Shown piece after piece: positions 26,017 through 37,885 of a stretch of DNA of 64,000 nucleotides. The position numbers were made by a program, and so were the translations under genes. Source of the DNA: Segatella hominis (GTDB lineage Bacteria > Bacteroidota > Bacteroidia > Bacteroidales > Bacteroidaceae). The stretch lies in assembly GCF_019249725.2 (NCBI RefSeq), contig NZ_CP137559.1, positions 3,495,001 through 3,559,000 on the forward strand. Reading direction: 5' to 3'. The stretch's first letter is position 1. Each line of letters opens with the position of its first letter. The notes under the pieces were generated by a model. That model saw only the letters and a list, made by a program, of their open reading frames with translations. It was not told the DNA's origin and did not search any database.

Positions 26017-26205
26017 ATGAATAAGATAGTAAATTATTGCAAGGCATGTTACGATGAACTTGCGCATAAGACTACTTGGCCAACTCGTGCCGAACTTACT
26101 CACAGTGCAATGGTTGTATTATCTGCTTCCCTTGTCATTGCATTAGTGGTGTTCGCAATGGACTCTATTTTTAGGGCTCTCATGGGCGTTGTTTATCCAG
26201 GTTAA
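26017..26205 (+). CDS. secE: Protein translocase subunit SecE
   Basis: 62 residues, the short form with an amphipathic helix (YCKACYDELAHKTTWPTRAEL) and one membrane helix (about 32-54). SecE clamps SecY in the inner-membrane SecYEG channel. KTTWPTRAEL is the family motif. It lies 16 nt after tRNA-Trp and 12 nt before nusG, the usual secE-nusG pair heading the L11-L1 operon. Confidence 0.95.
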   Translation: MNKIVNYCKACYDELAHKTTWPTRAELTHSAMVVLSASLVIALVVFAMDSIFRALMGVVYPG

Positions 26206-26217
26206 TTTTTATAGGAA

Positions 26218-26760
26218 ATGGCAGCAACAGGTAATAAATGGTATGTGCTGAAAGCCGTAAGCGGTAAGGAAGCTAAGGTGAAAGAATACATCGAGGCTGA
26301 AATGAAGCACAACGATTTGCTCGCAGCTCATGTTTCACAGATTCTGATTCCTGTGGAAAAACATGCAACTGTGCGCAATGGTAAACGTGTAGTTAAAGAG
26401 AAGGTTTCTCTTCCAGGTTACGTTTTTGTTGAAGCTAAACTGAAAGGTGATGTTGCGCACACGCTGCGTTTCATGCCTAATGTTTTAGGTTTCCTTGGAG
26501 GTTTGGATGAGCCAACACCTGTTCCTCAGTCTGATATCAATCGTATGTTGGGTACAGCAGAGGAGACAGAGTTTGAAGAAAATCTTGATGTGCCATACGC
26601 AGTTGATGAGACTGTGAAGGTAACAGATGGTCCATTCAGCGGTTTCAGTGGTGTTATCGAAGAGGTAAACGCCGAGAAGCATAAGCTGAAGGTGATGGTT
26701 AAGATCTTCGGACGTAAAACTCCGTTAGAGTTAAATTATACGCAAGTAGAAAAGGAATAA
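26218..26760 (+). CDS. nusG: Transcription termination/antitermination protein NusG
   Basis: 180 residues. The NGN domain begins KWYVLKAVSGKEAKVKEYIE and includes PGYVFVEAKL, which contacts the polymerase clamp. The KOW domain at the end starts VKVTDGPFSGFSGVIEEVN. NusG increases RNA polymerase processivity and links it to Rho or to ribosomes. The gene lies 12 nt after secE and 58 nt before rplK. Confidence 0.96.
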   Translation: MAATGNKWYVLKAVSGKEAKVKEYIEAEMKHNDLLAAHVSQILIPVEKHATVRNGKRVVKEKVSLPGYVFVEAKLKGDVAHTLRFMPNVLGFLGGLDEPTPVPQSDINRMLGTAEETEFEENLDVPYAVDETVKVTDGPFSGFSGVIEEVNAEKHKLKVMVKIFGRKTPLELNYTQVEKE

Positions 26761-26818
26761 TGTGCCGTTACGGACACATTCTCCTTTATAAGTTTCAATT
26801 TTAAATATTAACAAAGAA

Positions 26819-27259
26819 ATGGCTAAAGAAGTTGCTGGATTAATCAAATTACAGATTAAAGGTGGCGCTGCAAATCCTTCACCTCCAGTTGGACCTGCAC
26901 TGGGTTCTAAAGGTATTAATATTATGGGATTCTGCAAGGAGTTCAACGCCCGCACCCAGGATAAAGCAGGTAAAGTGTTGCCAGTCGTTATCACATACTA
27001 CACTGACAAGTCATTCGATTTCGTAATCAAAACTCCTCCTGCTGCAGTACAGTTGAAAGAAGCTGCTAAAGTTAAATCAGGTTCTGCTCAACCAAACCGT
27101 CAGAAGGTAGCTACTATTACTTGGGATCAGGTAAAGACTATCGCTGAGGATAAGATGAAGGACTTGAATTGCTTTACTGTTGAATCAGCTATGAAGCTCA
27201 TCGCTGGTACTGCTAGAAGTATGGGTATTACTGTAAAAGGGGACTTCCCTGGTAAATAA
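26819..27259 (+). CDS. rplK: 50S ribosomal protein uL11
   Basis: 146 residues, normal length. uL11 binds the GTPase-associated region of 23S rRNA and forms the stalk base with uL10. The N-terminal domain has the Pro-rich segment [20 protein letters not shown] and the C-terminal rRNA-binding domain ends [15 protein letters not shown]. It follows nusG by 58 nt and precedes rplA by 21 nt. In many bacteria uL1 represses this pair by binding the mRNA before rplK; no structure was identified here. Confidence 0.97.
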   Translation: MAKEVAGLIKLQIKGGAANPSPPVGPALGSKGINIMGFCKEFNARTQDKAGKVLPVVITYYTDKSFDFVIKTPPAAVQLKEAAKVKSGSAQPNRQKVATITWDQVKTIAEDKMKDLNCFTVESAMKLIAGTARSMGITVKGDFPGK

Positions 27260-27280
27260 TTTAAAACTTCAATTAGAAAA

Positions 27281-27973
27281 ATGAGTAAACTGACAAAAAA
27301 TCAAAAATCAGTAGCTGATAAGGTTGAAGCAGGGAAGGCATACACTTTGAAAGAGGCTGCAGAGTTGGTTAAGGAAATTACCACAACCAAGTTTGATGCA
27401 TCTCTCGATATCGATGTACGCTTAGGTGTTGACCCACGTAAGGCTAACCAGATGGTTCGCGGTGTTGTTTCACTGCCAAATGGTACTGGTAAGGTAACAC
27501 GTGTGCTCGCTCTCTGTACTCCTGATCAGGAAGCTGCTGCTAAGGAAGCAGGTGCTGACTACGTAGGTCTCGACGAATATGTTGAGAAAATTAAGGGTGG
27601 TTGGACAGATATTGATGTTATCATCACTATGCCTTCTTGCATGGGTAAGATCGGTCCTTTGGGTCGTGTTCTCGGTCCTCGCGGTTTGATGCCTAACCCT
27701 AAGAGTGGCACTGTAACTATGGATGTTGCTAAGGCAGTTAAGGAAGTTAAACAAGGTAAGATTGACTTTAAGGTTGATAAGGCTGGTATTATCCACACTT
27801 CAATCGGTAAGGTTAGCATGACACCTGAGCAGATCTACGGAAATGCTAAGGAGTTCATCAATACAGTTATCAAGTTGAAGCCTGCTGCTGCTAAAGGTAC
27901 ATATATCAAGAGTATCTTTATTTCTAGCACTATGAGTAAGGGTATCAAGATTGATCCTAAATCAGTTGAATAA
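27281..27973 (+). CDS. rplA: 50S ribosomal protein uL1
   Basis: 230 residues, normal. uL1 forms the mobile stalk that helps E-site tRNA leave. Family motifs are [32 protein letters not shown] and the closing [20 protein letters not shown]. It is also the expected repressor of the rplKA mRNA. 21 nt after rplK and only 18 nt before rplJ, leaving no space for the long L10 leader known from enteric bacteria. Confidence 0.97.
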   Translation: MSKLTKNQKSVADKVEAGKAYTLKEAAELVKEITTTKFDASLDIDVRLGVDPRKANQMVRGVVSLPNGTGKVTRVLALCTPDQEAAAKEAGADYVGLDEYVEKIKGGWTDIDVIITMPSCMGKIGPLGRVLGPRGLMPNPKSGTVTMDVAKAVKEVKQGKIDFKVDKAGIIHTSIGKVSMTPEQIYGNAKEFINTVIKLKPAAAKGTYIKSIFISSTMSKGIKIDPKSVE

Positions 27974-27991
27974 CTCTAAAAGTTTTGTAAA

Positions 27992-28510
27992 ATGAAGAAA
28001 GAAGTTAAAGATACTATTATCACCGAACTTGGACAGAAGCTTCAGGAGTTTCCTCACTTCTATCTTGTAGATCTTACAGGATTGAACGCTGAGAAGACAA
28101 GTGCACTTCGTCGCAAGTGCTTCCAGAATGAAATCAAGATGGTTGTTGTTAAGAACACCTTGCTTCACAAGGCATTCGAGGCTTCAGACATCGATTTCTC
28201 TGAACTTTATGGAAGCTTGAAGGGTACTACAGCAGTTATGTTCACTAACGTGGCTAACGTACCAGCTAAGTTGTTGAAGGAATACGAGAAGGATGGCATT
28301 CCAGCTCTCAAGGCTGCTTATGCTGAGGAAGGCGTCTATGTAGGTGCTGACAAACTCGCTGAACTTTCAGCAATCAAGAGCAAGAGCGAGGTTATTGCAG
28401 AGATTGTTGCTTTGCTCCAGTCTCCAGCAAAGAACGTTATTTCTGCTCTTCAATCAGGAGGCAACACTATTCACGGTGTGCTTAAGACATTGGGCGAGCG
28501 TCCTGAGTAA
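27992..28510 (+). CDS. rplJ: 50S ribosomal protein uL10
   Basis: 172 residues. uL10 anchors bL12 dimers to the stalk base. The N-terminus (MKKEVKDTIITELGQKLQEF) and HFYLVDLTGLNAEKTSALRRKC belong to the rRNA-binding domain. The C-terminal helix (about 130-172) is where bL12 dimers bind. The gene lies 18 nt after rplA and 57 nt before rplL. Confidence 0.97.
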   Translation: MKKEVKDTIITELGQKLQEFPHFYLVDLTGLNAEKTSALRRKCFQNEIKMVVVKNTLLHKAFEASDIDFSELYGSLKGTTAVMFTNVANVPAKLLKEYEKDGIPALKAAYAEEGVYVGADKLAELSAIKSKSEVIAEIVALLQSPAKNVISALQSGGNTIHGVLKTLGERPE

Positions 28511-28567
28511 TCAATCACAATGTTATATCATTTCATAGTATAAATAAAATTAAAATTTAGAATAAAA

Positions 28568-28945
28568 ATGGCAGATATTAAAGCTATTGCAGAAGAGTTA
28601 GTAAATCTTACTGTTAAGGAAGTTAATGAGTTGGCAACAGTCCTCAAGGACGAGTATGGTATTGAGCCTGCTGCTGCAGCTGTAGCTGTAGCTGCTGGTC
28701 CTGCTGCTGGTGGTGCAGCTGCAGCTGAGGAAAAGTCTTCTTTCGACGTAGTCCTCGCTGAGGTTGGTGGCGCTAAGCTCCAGGTTGTTAAGGCTGTTAA
28801 GGAGGCTTGTGGTCTCGGTTTGAAAGAGGCTAAGGATCTCGTAGACGGTGCTCCTTCTACTATCAAGGAGGGTGTATCTAAGGACGAGGCTGAGAACCTT
28901 AAGAAGGCTATCGAAGAGGCTGGTGCTAAGGTAGAGCTCAAGTAA
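28568..28945 (+). CDS. rplL: 50S ribosomal protein bL12
   Basis: 125 residues. An N-terminal dimerisation domain (1-35), an Ala/Gly hinge (about 36-55) and the C-terminal factor-binding domain ([20 protein letters not shown] to the end) are all visible. Multiple bL12 copies recruit EF-Tu and EF-G. Codon bias is strong. A strong hairpin with a T run lies between this gene and rpoB and probably lets more L12 than polymerase be made. Confidence 0.98.
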   Translation: MADIKAIAEELVNLTVKEVNELATVLKDEYGIEPAAAAVAVAAGPAAGGAAAAEEKSSFDVVLAEVGGAKLQVVKAVKEACGLGLKEAKDLVDGAPSTIKEGVSKDEAENLKKAIEEAGAKVELK

Positions 28946-28972
28946 TTAGATTAATTACATCTCTTACATAAT

Positions 28973-29010
28973 GGTTAGGATTCTCCCAGTAGGCGAGTCC
29001 TAACCTTTTT
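28973..29010 (+). terminator. Attenuator-like terminator between rplL and rpoB
   Basis: GGTTAGGATTC pairs with GAGTCCTAACC (one wobble) around an 11-nt loop and runs into five T. As rpoB follows after only 44 nt with no clear TAnnTTTG box, partial read-through is the likely design. Confidence 0.8.
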
Positions 29011-29053
29011 GTGTCTTTTCTTATAATGTTAATAAAACCATTTAATACTTCTA

Positions 29054-32000
29054 ATGGCTACAAAAATTGTTGATAACAGAGTAAATTTTGCCAGCGTTCA
29101 TAATCCGTACCCATATCCGGATTTCCTCGATGTGCAGTTAAAGTCTTTTAAAGACTTCTTACAGTTGGATACTCCGCCTGAGGAACGCAAGAATGACGGT
29201 TTGTTTAAGGTGTTCTCTGAGAACTTCCCTATCACCGATACGCGTAATAATTTCGTTCTTGAGTTCTTGGATTACTATATTGACCCTCCTCGCTATTCTA
29301 TCGATGAGTGCCTGGAGAGAGGTCTTACATATAGCGTACCTTTGAAGGCTAAAATGAAGCTGTATTGTACGGATCCTGACCATGAGGATTTCGGTACTTT
29401 TATCCAGGATGTATTTTTGGGTACTATACCTTACATGACTGATAATGGTACTTTCGTGATCAATGGTGCTGAGCGTGTTGTCGTTTCTCAGTTGCACCGC
29501 TCTCCTGGCGTTTTCTTCGGTCAGGGTGTTCACGCCAATGGTACTGTGCTCTATTCTGCACGTATCATCCCATTCAAGGGTAGCTGGATTGAGTTTGCTA
29601 CTGACATCAACAACGTCATGTATGCCTATATCGACCGTAAGAAGAAGTTGCCTGTAACTACTTTGCTCCGTGCCATCGGTTATGAGCAGGATAAGGATAT
29701 CCTTCAGATCTTCGACCTCGCTGAGGAAGTGAAGGTGAACAAGAAGAACATGAAGGCTGCTATCGGCAAGAGACTTGCTGCTCGTGTTTTGAAGAGCTGG
29801 AATGAGGACTTCGTGGATGAGGATACTGGTGAAGTTGTATCTATCGAGCGTAACGAGGTAATCATGGAGCGTGAGACTGAACTTACTGAGGAAAATGTAG
29901 AAGAAATCCTCGAAAGTGGTGCTTCTACTGTGCTTCTCCACAAGGATGAGGAGGCTGCCAACAAGTTCACTATCATCTTCAATACTTTGGCAAAGGACCC
30001 AAGTAACTCTGAGAAGGAGGCTGTGAACTACATCTACCGCCAGCTGCGTAATGCTGATCCTGCTGATGATGCTAGTGCACGCGAGGTATTCCAGAACCTT
30101 TTCTTCTCTGACAAGCGTTATGACTTGGGAGAGGTTGGTCGTTACCGTATCAACAAGAAGTTGGGACTCGATACCGATATGGATGTTCGTGTCTTGACTA
30201 AAGATGATATCATCGAAATTATCAAATATCTGATTCAGCTGATTAATTCAAGTGCTACTGTCGATGACATCGACCACTTGTCTAACCGCCGTGTACGCAC
30301 AGTAGGTGAGCAGTTGGCTAATCAGTTCTCTATAGGTTTGGCTCGTATGAGTCGCACTATCCGTGAGCGTATGAATGTACGTGACAACGAGGTGTTTACT
30401 CCAACTGATCTGATTAACGCAAAGACTATCTCCAGCGTGATCAATTCTTTCTTTGGTACCAACCCATTGTCACAGTTCATGGATCAGACCAACCCATTGG
30501 CAGAGGTTACTCACAAGCGTCGTCTTTCAGCCTTAGGTCCTGGAGGTTTGTCTCGTGAGCGTGCCGGTTTCGAGGTTCGTGACGTACACTATACTCACTA
30601 TGGTCGTCTTTGTCCTATTGAGAGTCCTGAAGGTCCAAACATCGGTTTGATTTCTTCACTTTGTATGTATGCCAAGATTAATGACCTCGGCTTCATCGTA
30701 ACTCCTTACCGTAAGGTTAGAGACAGCAAGGTGGATATGGCAAACGAGGATGTAGTTTACCTGACAGCTGAGGACGAAGAAGAAAAGATTATCGGACAGG
30801 GTAATGCACCTCTGACAGAGGATGGTGCTTTCATTCGAGACGTTGTAAAGTGCCGTCAGGATGCCGATTATCCTGTTGTAACTCCAGATAATGTAGATTA
30901 CGTGGACGTATCTCCACAGCAGATTGCTTCTGTATCTGCAGGTTTGATTCCTTTTTTGGAGCATGATGATGGTCACCGTGCTTTGATGGGATGTAACATG
31001 ATGCGCCAGGCAGTTCCATTGCTTCACAATGATGCTCCTATCGTAGGTACTGGTCTTGAGAAGCAGGTATGTGAGGATTCACGTACGATGATTACTGCTG
31101 AGGGCGAGGGTGTTATCGAATATGTAGATGCTACAACTATTCGTATTCTCTACGACCGTACAGAGGACGAGGAGTTTGTAAGCTTCGAGCCTGCACTCAA
31201 GGAGTACCGCATTCCTAAGTTCCGCCGTACCAACCAGAATATGACCATCGACTTGCGCCCTATCTGTAACAAGGGTCAGCGCGTGAAGAAGGGTGATATC
31301 TTGACAGAGGGTTATGCTACAGAGAATGGTGAGTTGGCATTGGGTCGTAACCTGCTTGTGGCTTATATTCCTTGGAAGGGTTACAACTATGAGGATGCTG
31401 TCGTTATCTCAGAGCGCATGGTTCGTGATGACGTATTGACATCCGTTCACGTAGATGAGTATTCTCTCGACGTGCGTGAGACTAAGCGTGGCGTTGAGGA
31501 ATTTACCAGCGATATTCCAAACGTAAGTGAGGAAGCTACTAAGGATCTGGATGACAATGGTGTAGTACGTGTTGGTGCTCGTATCGTGCCAGGTGACATC
31601 ATGATTGGTAAGATTTCACCTAAGGGCGAGAGTGATCCTTCTCCTGAAGAGAAATTGCTCCGTGCTATCTTTGGTGACAAGGCTGGTGATGTGAAGGATT
31701 CTTCATTGAAGGCTAACCCTTCTCTGAGCGGTATTGTCATCGACAAGAAGATGTTCTCTCGTGCTATCAAGACTCGCGAATCTAAGAAGCAGGATAAGAT
31801 AATTCTCGCTAAAATCGACGAGGAATATGAGGCAAAGGGTGAGGACTTGAAGGATATCCTCGTAGATAAGTTGCTCACATTGACTGAGGGCAAGGTTTCT
31901 CAGGGTGTGAAAGACTATTCTGGTGCTGAGATTATCACTAAGGGTTCTAAGTTTACTACAACTGCTCTGAAGAACCTCGAATATGACGGTGTACAGTCTA

Positions 32001-32866
32001 ACAACTGGACTGACGATGAGCATGCCAACAGCTTGATCCAGAAGCTGATTATGAACTTCATCCGCAAGTACAAGCAGCTGGATGCTGAGTTGAAGCGTCG
32101 CAAGTTTGCTATTACTATCGGTGATGAACTTCCATCAGGTATTCTTCAGATGGCTAAGGTTTATATCGCCAAGAAGCGTAAGATTCAGGTAGGTGATAAG
32201 CTTGCCGGTCGCCATGGTAATAAGGGTATCGTTTCTAAGGTGGTACGTCTTGAGGATATGCCATTCATGGAGGATGGTCGTCCTGTAGATATGGTATTGA
32301 ACCCATTGGGTGTGCCTTCTCGTATGAACCTGGGTCAGATCTTCGAGTGTATTCTGGGTGCAGCTGGTAAGAAGCTGGGCGTGAAGTTTGCTACTCCTAT
32401 CTTCGACGGTGCTCATCTTGAGGACCTCTCTGTATGGACAGACAAGGCTGGTCTGCCTCGTTTCTGCTCTACTTACCTCTATGATGGTGAGACAGGTGAG
32501 AGGTTCGATCAGCCAGCTACCGTAGGTATGACTTACTTCTTGAAGTTGGGTCACATGGTAGAAGACAAGATGCACGCTCGTTCTATCGGTCCTTACTCTC
32601 TGATTACTCAGCAGCCACTTGGTGGTAAAGCACAGTTTGGTGGTCAGCGTTTCGGAGAGATGGAGGTTTGGGCCATCGAGGCATTCGGTGCAAGCCACGT
32701 ATTGCAGGAGATTCTGACTATCAAGTCGGATGACGTTGTAGGACGTAGCAAGGCATACGAGGCAATCGTGAAGGGCGACCCAATGCCAACACCTGGCATT
32801 CCTGAGTCTCTCAATGTATTGCTCCATGAGCTTCGTGGTCTTGGATTGAGCATCAAACTTGATTAA
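29054..32866 (+). CDS. rpoB: RNA polymerase beta subunit
   Basis: 1270 residues, a typical Bacteroidetes length. Conserved blocks include [22 protein letters not shown], the rifampicin-pocket region ([40 protein letters not shown]), [34 protein letters not shown] and the C-terminal [18 protein letters not shown]. It forms the catalytic core with beta', and the pocket residues look like the rifampicin-sensitive form. Expression probably depends on read-through of the rplL-rpoB hairpin. rpoC follows after 31 nt. Confidence 0.98.
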   Translation: MATKIVDNRVNFASVHNPYPYPDFLDVQLKSFKDFLQLDTPPEERKNDGLFKVFSENFPITDTRNNFVLEFLDYYIDPPRYSIDECLERGLTYSVPLKAKMKLYCTDPDHEDFGTFIQDVFLGTIPYMTDNGTFVINGAERVVVSQLHRSPGVFFGQGVHANGTVLYSARIIPFKGSWIEFATDINNVMYAYIDRKKKLPVTTLLRAIGYEQDKDILQIFDLAEEVKVNKKNMKAAIGKRLAARVLKSWNEDFVDEDTGEVVSIERNEVIMERETELTEENVEEILESGASTVLLHKDEEAANKFTIIFNTLAKDPSNSEKEAVNYIYRQLRNADPADDASAREVFQNLFFSDKRYDLGEVGRYRINKKLGLDTDMDVRVLTKDDIIEIIKYLIQLINSSATVDDIDHLSNRRVRTVGEQLANQFSIGLARMSRTIRERMNVRDNEVFTPTDLINAKTISSVINSFFGTNPLSQFMDQTNPLAEVTHKRRLSALGPGGLSRERAGFEVRDVHYTHYGRLCPIESPEGPNIGLISSLCMYAKINDLGFIVTPYRKVRDSKVDMANEDVVYLTAEDEEEKIIGQGNAPLTEDGAFIRDVVKCRQDADYPVVTPDNVDYVDVSPQQIASVSAGLIPFLEHDDGHRALMGCNMMRQAVPLLHNDAPIVGTGLEKQVCEDSRTMITAEGEGVIEYVDATTIRILYDRTEDEEFVSFEPALKEYRIPKFRRTNQNMTIDLRPICNKGQRVKKGDILTEGYATENGELALGRNLLVAYIPWKGYNYEDAVVISERMVRDDVLTSVHVDEYSLDVRETKRGVEEFTSDIPNVSEEATKDLDDNGVVRVGARIVPGDIMIGKISPKGESDPSPEEKLLRAIFGDKAGDVKDSSLKANPSLSGIVIDKKMFSRAIKTRESKKQDKIILAKIDEEYEAKGEDLKDILVDKLLTLTEGKVSQGVKDYSGAEIITKGSKFTTTALKNLEYDGVQSNNWTDDEHANSLIQKLIMNFIRKYKQLDAELKRRKFAITIGDELPSGILQMAKVYIAKKRKIQVGDKLAGRHGNKGIVSKVVRLEDMPFMEDGRPVDMVLNPLGVPSRMNLGQIFECILGAAGKKLGVKFATPIFDGAHLEDLSVWTDKAGLPRFCSTYLYDGETGERFDQPATVGMTYFLKLGHMVEDKMHARSIGPYSLITQQPLGGKAQFGGQRFGEMEVWAIEAFGASHVLQEILTIKSDDVVGRSKAYEAIVKGDPMPTPGIPESLNVLLHELRGLGLSIKLD

Positions 32867-32897
32867 TTTTGAGAACCCCTAATTTAGATATAGAAAC

Positions 32898-35800
32898 ATG
32901 GCTTTCAAAAAAGATACAAAGGTAAAGAATAATTTTACGAAGATTACCATCGGTCTCGCTTCTCCAGAGGAGATTTTGGAAAATTCGTATGGTGAGGTGA
33001 CTAAGCCTGAAACCATTAATTATCGTACATATAAGCCGGAACGTGACGGCTTGTTCTGCGAGCGCATCTTTGGTCCTACCAAGGACTATGAGTGCGCCTG
33101 CGGCAAGTACAAGCGTATCCGCTACAAGGGAATCGTCTGCGACCGATGCGGTGTAGAGGTGACTGAGAAGAAGGTGCGCCGTGAGCGTGCTGGTCACATC
33201 GAACTCGTCGTACCTGTTGCTCATATCTGGTATTTCCGTTCCCTTCCTAATAAGATAGGTTACCTACTGGGTATGCCTACCAAGAAACTGGATGCTGTCA
33301 TCTACTATGAGAAGTATGTAGTGATCCGTCCAGGTGCACTGGAAGGAAAAACTGATGCTGACGGTCTCGAAATCAACGGCTCTCATAAGCTCGACCTCCT
33401 CACAGAGGAAGAGTATATTGATATCCTTGACAATCATCTGGATCCTGAAAATGAGTATCTTTCAGATGACGATCCTAACAAGTTTGTTGCCAAGATGGGT
33501 GCTGAGGCAATCTATGAACTGCTTCAGAACATTGATCTCGACAGCTTGTCTTACGAGCTTCGCGATCATGCCAACAACGATTCAAGCCAACAGCGTAAGA
33601 CTGAGGCTTTGAAGCGTCTTCAGGTAGTAGAGGGCTTCCGTGCAAGCAAGGGCATCAACAAGCCAGAGTGGATGATCATGAAGGTGATTCCTGTGACTCC
33701 TCCTGAACTCCGTCCGTTGGTTCCGCTTGATGGTGGCCGTTTCGCTACTTCTGACTTGAACGACCTCTACCGTCGTGTTATCATCCGTAACAATCGTTTG
33801 AAGCGACTCGTAGAAATCAAGGCTCCTGAGGTAATTCTCCGTAATGAGAAGCGTATGTTGCAGGAGGCTGTGGACAGCTTGTTTGACAACTCACGCAAGA
33901 GTTCTGCTGTGAAGAGCGAGAGTAACCGTCCATTGAAATCACTCTCTGACTCTTTGAAGGGTAAGCAGGGTCGTTTCCGTCAAAACCTCCTCGGTAAGCG
34001 TGTTGACTACTCTGCACGTTCCGTAATCGTCGTAGGTCCTGAGTTGAAGATGGGTGAGTGCGGTCTTCCTAAGTTGATGGCTGCTGAACTTTACAAACCA
34101 TTCATTATCCGTAAGTTGATAGAGCGTGGTATTGTAAAGACAGTTAAGAGTGCCAAGAAGATTGTTGACCGTCGCGAACCTGTTATCTGGGATATCCTGG
34201 AGAACGTGATGAAGGGTCATCCGGTTATGCTGAACCGTGCTCCGACACTTCACCGTCTTGGTATCCAGGCTTTCCAGCCTAAGATGATTGAGGGTAAGGC
34301 TATCCAGTTACACCCATTGGCTTGTACTGCGTTCAACGCCGACTTCGATGGTGACCAGATGGCTGTTCACCTTCCATTGAGCAATGAGGCAGTATTGGAG
34401 GCACAGATTCTGATGCTCCAGAGCCACAACATCTTGAACCCTGCCAATGGTGCGCCTATCACCGTTCCTTCTCAGGATATGGTGCTCGGTCTTTACTATA
34501 TTACTAAGATCCGCCCAGGTGCTAAGGGTGAAGGTTTGACATTCTACGGTCCGGAAGAGGCTCTGATTGCCCGTAATGAAGGTCGTTGCGATCTTCACTC
34601 TCTGGTTAAGGTAATCGTTAACGATGTTGTAGATGGCAAGCCACAGAAGCGTATGGTGGAAACATCTGTAGGTCGTGTGATCGTCAACCAGATTATTCCA
34701 GAAGAGGTAGGTTTCTTCAATGATGTCATCTCAAAGAAGACATTGCGTGGCCTGATTTCTGACGTAATCAAGAGTGTGGGTATGGCACAGGCTTGTGAAT
34801 TCCTTGATGGTATCAAGAACCTGGGTTACCGCATGGCTTATGTCGCAGGTCTTTCATTTAACCTTGGTGATATCATTATCCCACCAGAGAAGGAGGAAAT
34901 CGTATCAAGAGGTCAGAAGGAGATTGAGGAAATCACCAACAACTATAATATGGGTTTCATTACCAACAAGGAGCGTTACAACCAGGTTATTGATACTTGG
35001 ACTCACGTTAACACCGACTTGGGTAATATCCTGATGAAGGAAATGACCGAGGCAGACCAGGGATTCAACGCTGTGTATATGATGCTTGATTCCGGAGCCC
35101 GTGGTTCTAAGGATCAGATTAAGCAGTTGTCTGGTATGCGTGGTTTGATGGCTAAGCCTCAGAAGGCTGGTGCTGAAGGTGCGCAGATCATTGAAAACCC
35201 TATCCTTTCCAACTTTAAGGAGGGTATGTCTGTGTTGGAGTACTTTATCGCTTCTCACGGTGCCCGTAAAGGTCTTGCTGATACCGCAATGAAGACAGCC
35301 GATGCTGGTTACCTCACCCGTCGTCTTGTAGACGTTTCTCATGATGTGATCATTACTGAGGAGGATTGTGGTACATTGCGCGGTTTGGTTTGCACAGCTT
35401 TGAAGAATGGCGATGAGGTCATCTCTTCTCTCTATGAGCGTATCTTGGGTCGTGTATCTGTACATGATGTAATTCACCCTACAACTGGCGAATTGATTGT
35501 TGCTGCTGGTGACCAGATTACCGAAGCTAAGGCTAAGGCAATCGAGGACTCTCCTATCGAGAGTGTAGAAATCCGCTCTGTGCTCACTTGCGAAAGCAAG
35601 AAGGGTGTCTGCATGAAGTGCTACGGCCGCAACTTGGCTACTGCTCGTATGGTACAGTTGGGTGAGGCTGTGGGTGTCATCGCTGCACAGGCTATCGGTG
35701 AGCCAGGTACTCAGTTGACTCTCCGTACATTCCACGCCGGTGGTATTGCTTCCAACGCTGCAGCTAATGCTAAGATTGAGGCAAAGAACAAGGCACGTAT

Positions 35801-37229
35801 CGAATTCGACGAGTTGAGCACTGTTCCATTCGTAGAGGAAGATGAGGAAGGAAACGATATTAATTGCGAGAAGGTTGTAAGCCACCTTGCAGAAATCCGT
35901 TTCGTAGATCCTAATACAAATATCATCCTTTCTACATTGAATGTACCTTATGGTTCTTCTCTCTATCATAAAGAAGGTGAGATCGTAGAAAAGGGTACTG
36001 TCATTGCTAAGTGGGATCCATTCAACGCCGTAATCGTGAGCCAGTATGCTGGTACATTGAAATTCAATGATGTACAGAAAGATGCTACTTATCGTGCTGA
36101 GGTCGATGAAACTACTGGTCTTGAAGAGAAGATTATCACCGACTCTAAGAATAAGGCAATGGTTCCATCTTGTGATGTCATCGATGCTAACGGTGAGGTT
36201 CTTGGTACTTACAACTTCCCTGTAGGTGGTCACTTGGCTATTGAGGATGGTCAGACTATCAAGACAGGTGAGGTTTTGGTTAAGATTCCACGTGCCGTAG
36301 GTGGTGCCGGCGATATTACCGGTGGTCTTCCACGTGTAACCGAGTTGCTTGAGGCACGTAATCCATCCAACCCTGCTGTCGTTTCAGAAATCGATGGTGA
36401 GGTAACTATGGGTAAGGTAAAACGTGGTAACCGTGAGATTATCGTAACTTCCAAGACTGGCGACCAGAAGAAGTATCTCGTATCTCTTTCTAAGCAGATC
36501 CTGGTACAGGAGCACGATGCCGTACGCGCAGGTACTCCTTTGTCTGATGGTAGTGTAACTCCAGGCGATATCCTTGCTATTATGGGTCCTACTGCCGTTC
36601 AGGAGTATATCGTAAACCAGATCCAGGACGTATATCGTCTTCAGGGTGTTGCTATCAACGATAAGCACTTCGAGGTTGTTGTGCGCCAGATGATGCGTAA
36701 GGTTCGTATCGACGATCCAGGTGATACTACATTCCTTGAGCAGGAGTTGGTAGATAAACTCGACTTTGCTGAAGAGAATGATCGTATCTGGGGTAAGAAA
36801 GTTGTTACCGATGCCGGTGATAGCGAGAATCTCAAGCCAGGTCAAATTATTACAGCCCGTAAGTTGCGTGATGAGAACTCTGCATTGAAGCGCCGTGATA
36901 AGAAACTTGTTCAGGTGCGTGATGCAGTGTCTGCTACATCTACTCAGATTCTTCAGGGTATCACCCGTGCCGCTCTCGGTACTAAAAGCTTCATGAGTGC
37001 TGCATCATTCCAGGAGACTACTAAGGTTTTGAATGAGGCTGCTATCCGTGGTAAGGTAGATTATCTCGAGGGTATGAAGGAGAATGTGATCTGTGGTCAC
37101 TTGATTCCTGCAGGTACTGGTCTTCGTCAGTGGGATAAGCTTATCGTAGGCTCTAAGGAAGAATATGAGCGTATGCAGGCCAACAGAAAGAATGTGCTCG
37201 ACTATACTGATCCTTCTATTGGTGATTAA
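32898..37229 (+). CDS. rpoC: RNA polymerase beta' subunit
   Basis: 1443 residues. The N-terminal zinc ribbon (CACGKY...CDRCG), the Mg-binding [16 protein letters not shown] and the second zinc site ([13 protein letters not shown]) are intact. The bridge-helix/trigger-loop region includes [16 protein letters not shown]. The sequence ends in a short acidic tail, [14 protein letters not shown]. The gene lies 31 nt after rpoB and is followed by a clear terminator at 37313-37348, so the rpo operon ends here and the str-type genes form a separate unit. Confidence 0.98.
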   Translation: MAFKKDTKVKNNFTKITIGLASPEEILENSYGEVTKPETINYRTYKPERDGLFCERIFGPTKDYECACGKYKRIRYKGIVCDRCGVEVTEKKVRRERAGHIELVVPVAHIWYFRSLPNKIGYLLGMPTKKLDAVIYYEKYVVIRPGALEGKTDADGLEINGSHKLDLLTEEEYIDILDNHLDPENEYLSDDDPNKFVAKMGAEAIYELLQNIDLDSLSYELRDHANNDSSQQRKTEALKRLQVVEGFRASKGINKPEWMIMKVIPVTPPELRPLVPLDGGRFATSDLNDLYRRVIIRNNRLKRLVEIKAPEVILRNEKRMLQEAVDSLFDNSRKSSAVKSESNRPLKSLSDSLKGKQGRFRQNLLGKRVDYSARSVIVVGPELKMGECGLPKLMAAELYKPFIIRKLIERGIVKTVKSAKKIVDRREPVIWDILENVMKGHPVMLNRAPTLHRLGIQAFQPKMIEGKAIQLHPLACTAFNADFDGDQMAVHLPLSNEAVLEAQILMLQSHNILNPANGAPITVPSQDMVLGLYYITKIRPGAKGEGLTFYGPEEALIARNEGRCDLHSLVKVIVNDVVDGKPQKRMVETSVGRVIVNQIIPEEVGFFNDVISKKTLRGLISDVIKSVGMAQACEFLDGIKNLGYRMAYVAGLSFNLGDIIIPPEKEEIVSRGQKEIEEITNNYNMGFITNKERYNQVIDTWTHVNTDLGNILMKEMTEADQGFNAVYMMLDSGARGSKDQIKQLSGMRGLMAKPQKAGAEGAQIIENPILSNFKEGMSVLEYFIASHGARKGLADTAMKTADAGYLTRRLVDVSHDVIITEEDCGTLRGLVCTALKNGDEVISSLYERILGRVSVHDVIHPTTGELIVAAGDQITEAKAKAIEDSPIESVEIRSVLTCESKKGVCMKCYGRNLATARMVQLGEAVGVIAAQAIGEPGTQLTLRTFHAGGIASNAAANAKIEAKNKARIEFDELSTVPFVEEDEEGNDINCEKVVSHLAEIRFVDPNTNIILSTLNVPYGSSLYHKEGEIVEKGTVIAKWDPFNAVIVSQYAGTLKFNDVQKDATYRAEVDETTGLEEKIITDSKNKAMVPSCDVIDANGEVLGTYNFPVGGHLAIEDGQTIKTGEVLVKIPRAVGGAGDITGGLPRVTELLEARNPSNPAVVSEIDGEVTMGKVKRGNREIIVTSKTGDQKKYLVSLSKQILVQEHDAVRAGTPLSDGSVTPGDILAIMGPTAVQEYIVNQIQDVYRLQGVAINDKHFEVVVRQMMRKVRIDDPGDTTFLEQELVDKLDFAEENDRIWGKKVVTDAGDSENLKPGQIITARKLRDENSALKRRDKKLVQVRDAVSATSTQILQGITRAALGTKSFMSAASFQETTKVLNEAAIRGKVDYLEGMKENVICGHLIPAGTGLRQWDKLIVGSKEEYERMQANRKNVLDYTDPSIGD

Positions 37230-37312
37230 TGCTACTTGACTTCTATATATAAATAGGAGATAACAGTAAATAGATTTCTATATACATATATAATAATGTA
37301 TATATATATAAT

Positions 37313-37348
37313 AAAATGGGTATGTCAGCAATGATATACCCATTTTTA
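37313..37348 (+). terminator. Terminator of rpoC
   Basis: AAAATGGGTAT pairs with ATACCCATTTT, followed by a T-rich tract. Confidence 0.85.
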
Positions 37349-37490
37349 TTATATAATCTTTGGTTTCTATTCTAAGTGAAATTTGCTTTTGACCTTTGAT
37401 GTTTAACCTTTGATCCTCTGAAATTTGTAGTTTCTATTCTCATTTGTTTCGCTTCTTATTTCTGTCTTTCTTTAAAAAATAGCAAAAAAG

Positions 37491-37522
37491 TTTGCTCATA
37501 TCAGATTTTTTGTGTAAGTTTG
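37491..37522 (+). promoter_or_regulatory. Promoter for the DUF3467 gene
   Basis: TTTG at 37491-37494 and TAAGTTTG at 37515-37522 with exactly 20 nt between them, 42 nt before the ATG. Confidence 0.75.
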
Positions 37523-37564
37523 CATCCGTTAATTAAATGTTTTACCTTATAAACTTAAAGAAAT

Positions 37565-37885
37565 ATGGAAGATAATAAGAAAGACAATCAGAACCAGTTT
37601 CAAATGGGTATTAATCCTGAAGTAGCTGAGGGCACATATTCTAATTTGGCGCTCATCACTCACTCTACTTCAGATTTCATCTTAGACTTTGCTTGCGCAT
37701 TGCCAGGTATGCCACAGCCACAAATTAAGAGTCGCGTGATTATGGCTCCAGAACATGCTAAGCGTTTGTTGCAGGCTCTGCAGAGTAATATCTATAATTT
37801 TGAACAGGCTTTTGGTACAATCAAGTTGCCACAGGCACCTGAAGAGCCAATTGCTCCATTCAAGATTCCAAAGGGTGAAGCTTAA
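37565..37885 (+). CDS. DUF3467-domain protein of unknown function
   Basis: 106 residues. A hydrophilic N-terminus (MEDNKKDNQNQF) leads into the family core: INPEVAEGTYSNLALITHST, DFILDFACALPG, IKSRVIMAPEHAKRLLQAL and a short Pro-rich tail. There is no signal peptide or membrane helix, so it should be cytosolic. The family is widespread and uncharacterised; some members have been likened to gas-vesicle/sporulation small-protein folds, which I cannot support from sequence. It has its own promoter and sits alone between rpoC and rpsL. Confidence 0.85.
   Translation: MEDNKKDNQNQFQMGINPEVAEGTYSNLALITHSTSDFILDFACALPGMPQPQIKSRVIMAPEHAKRLLQALQSNIYNFEQAFGTIKLPQAPEEPIAPFKIPKGEA

Larger units (their letters stand above)
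37230..37564 (+). other. Gene-free space between rpoC and the DUF3467 gene
   Basis: 335 nt holding an AT-rich inverted repeat (TATATACAT...ATGTATATA, about 37279-37310), the rpoC terminator, and a promoter at 37491-37522. No other coding or RNA signal was recognised. Confidence 0.6.

Noticed and set aside
34905-36233. 442-codon open frame on the minus strand
   Set aside because: It lies wholly opposite rpoC, which has all catalytic and zinc motifs. The frame is open because of codon bias in the real gene and its product resembles nothing known.
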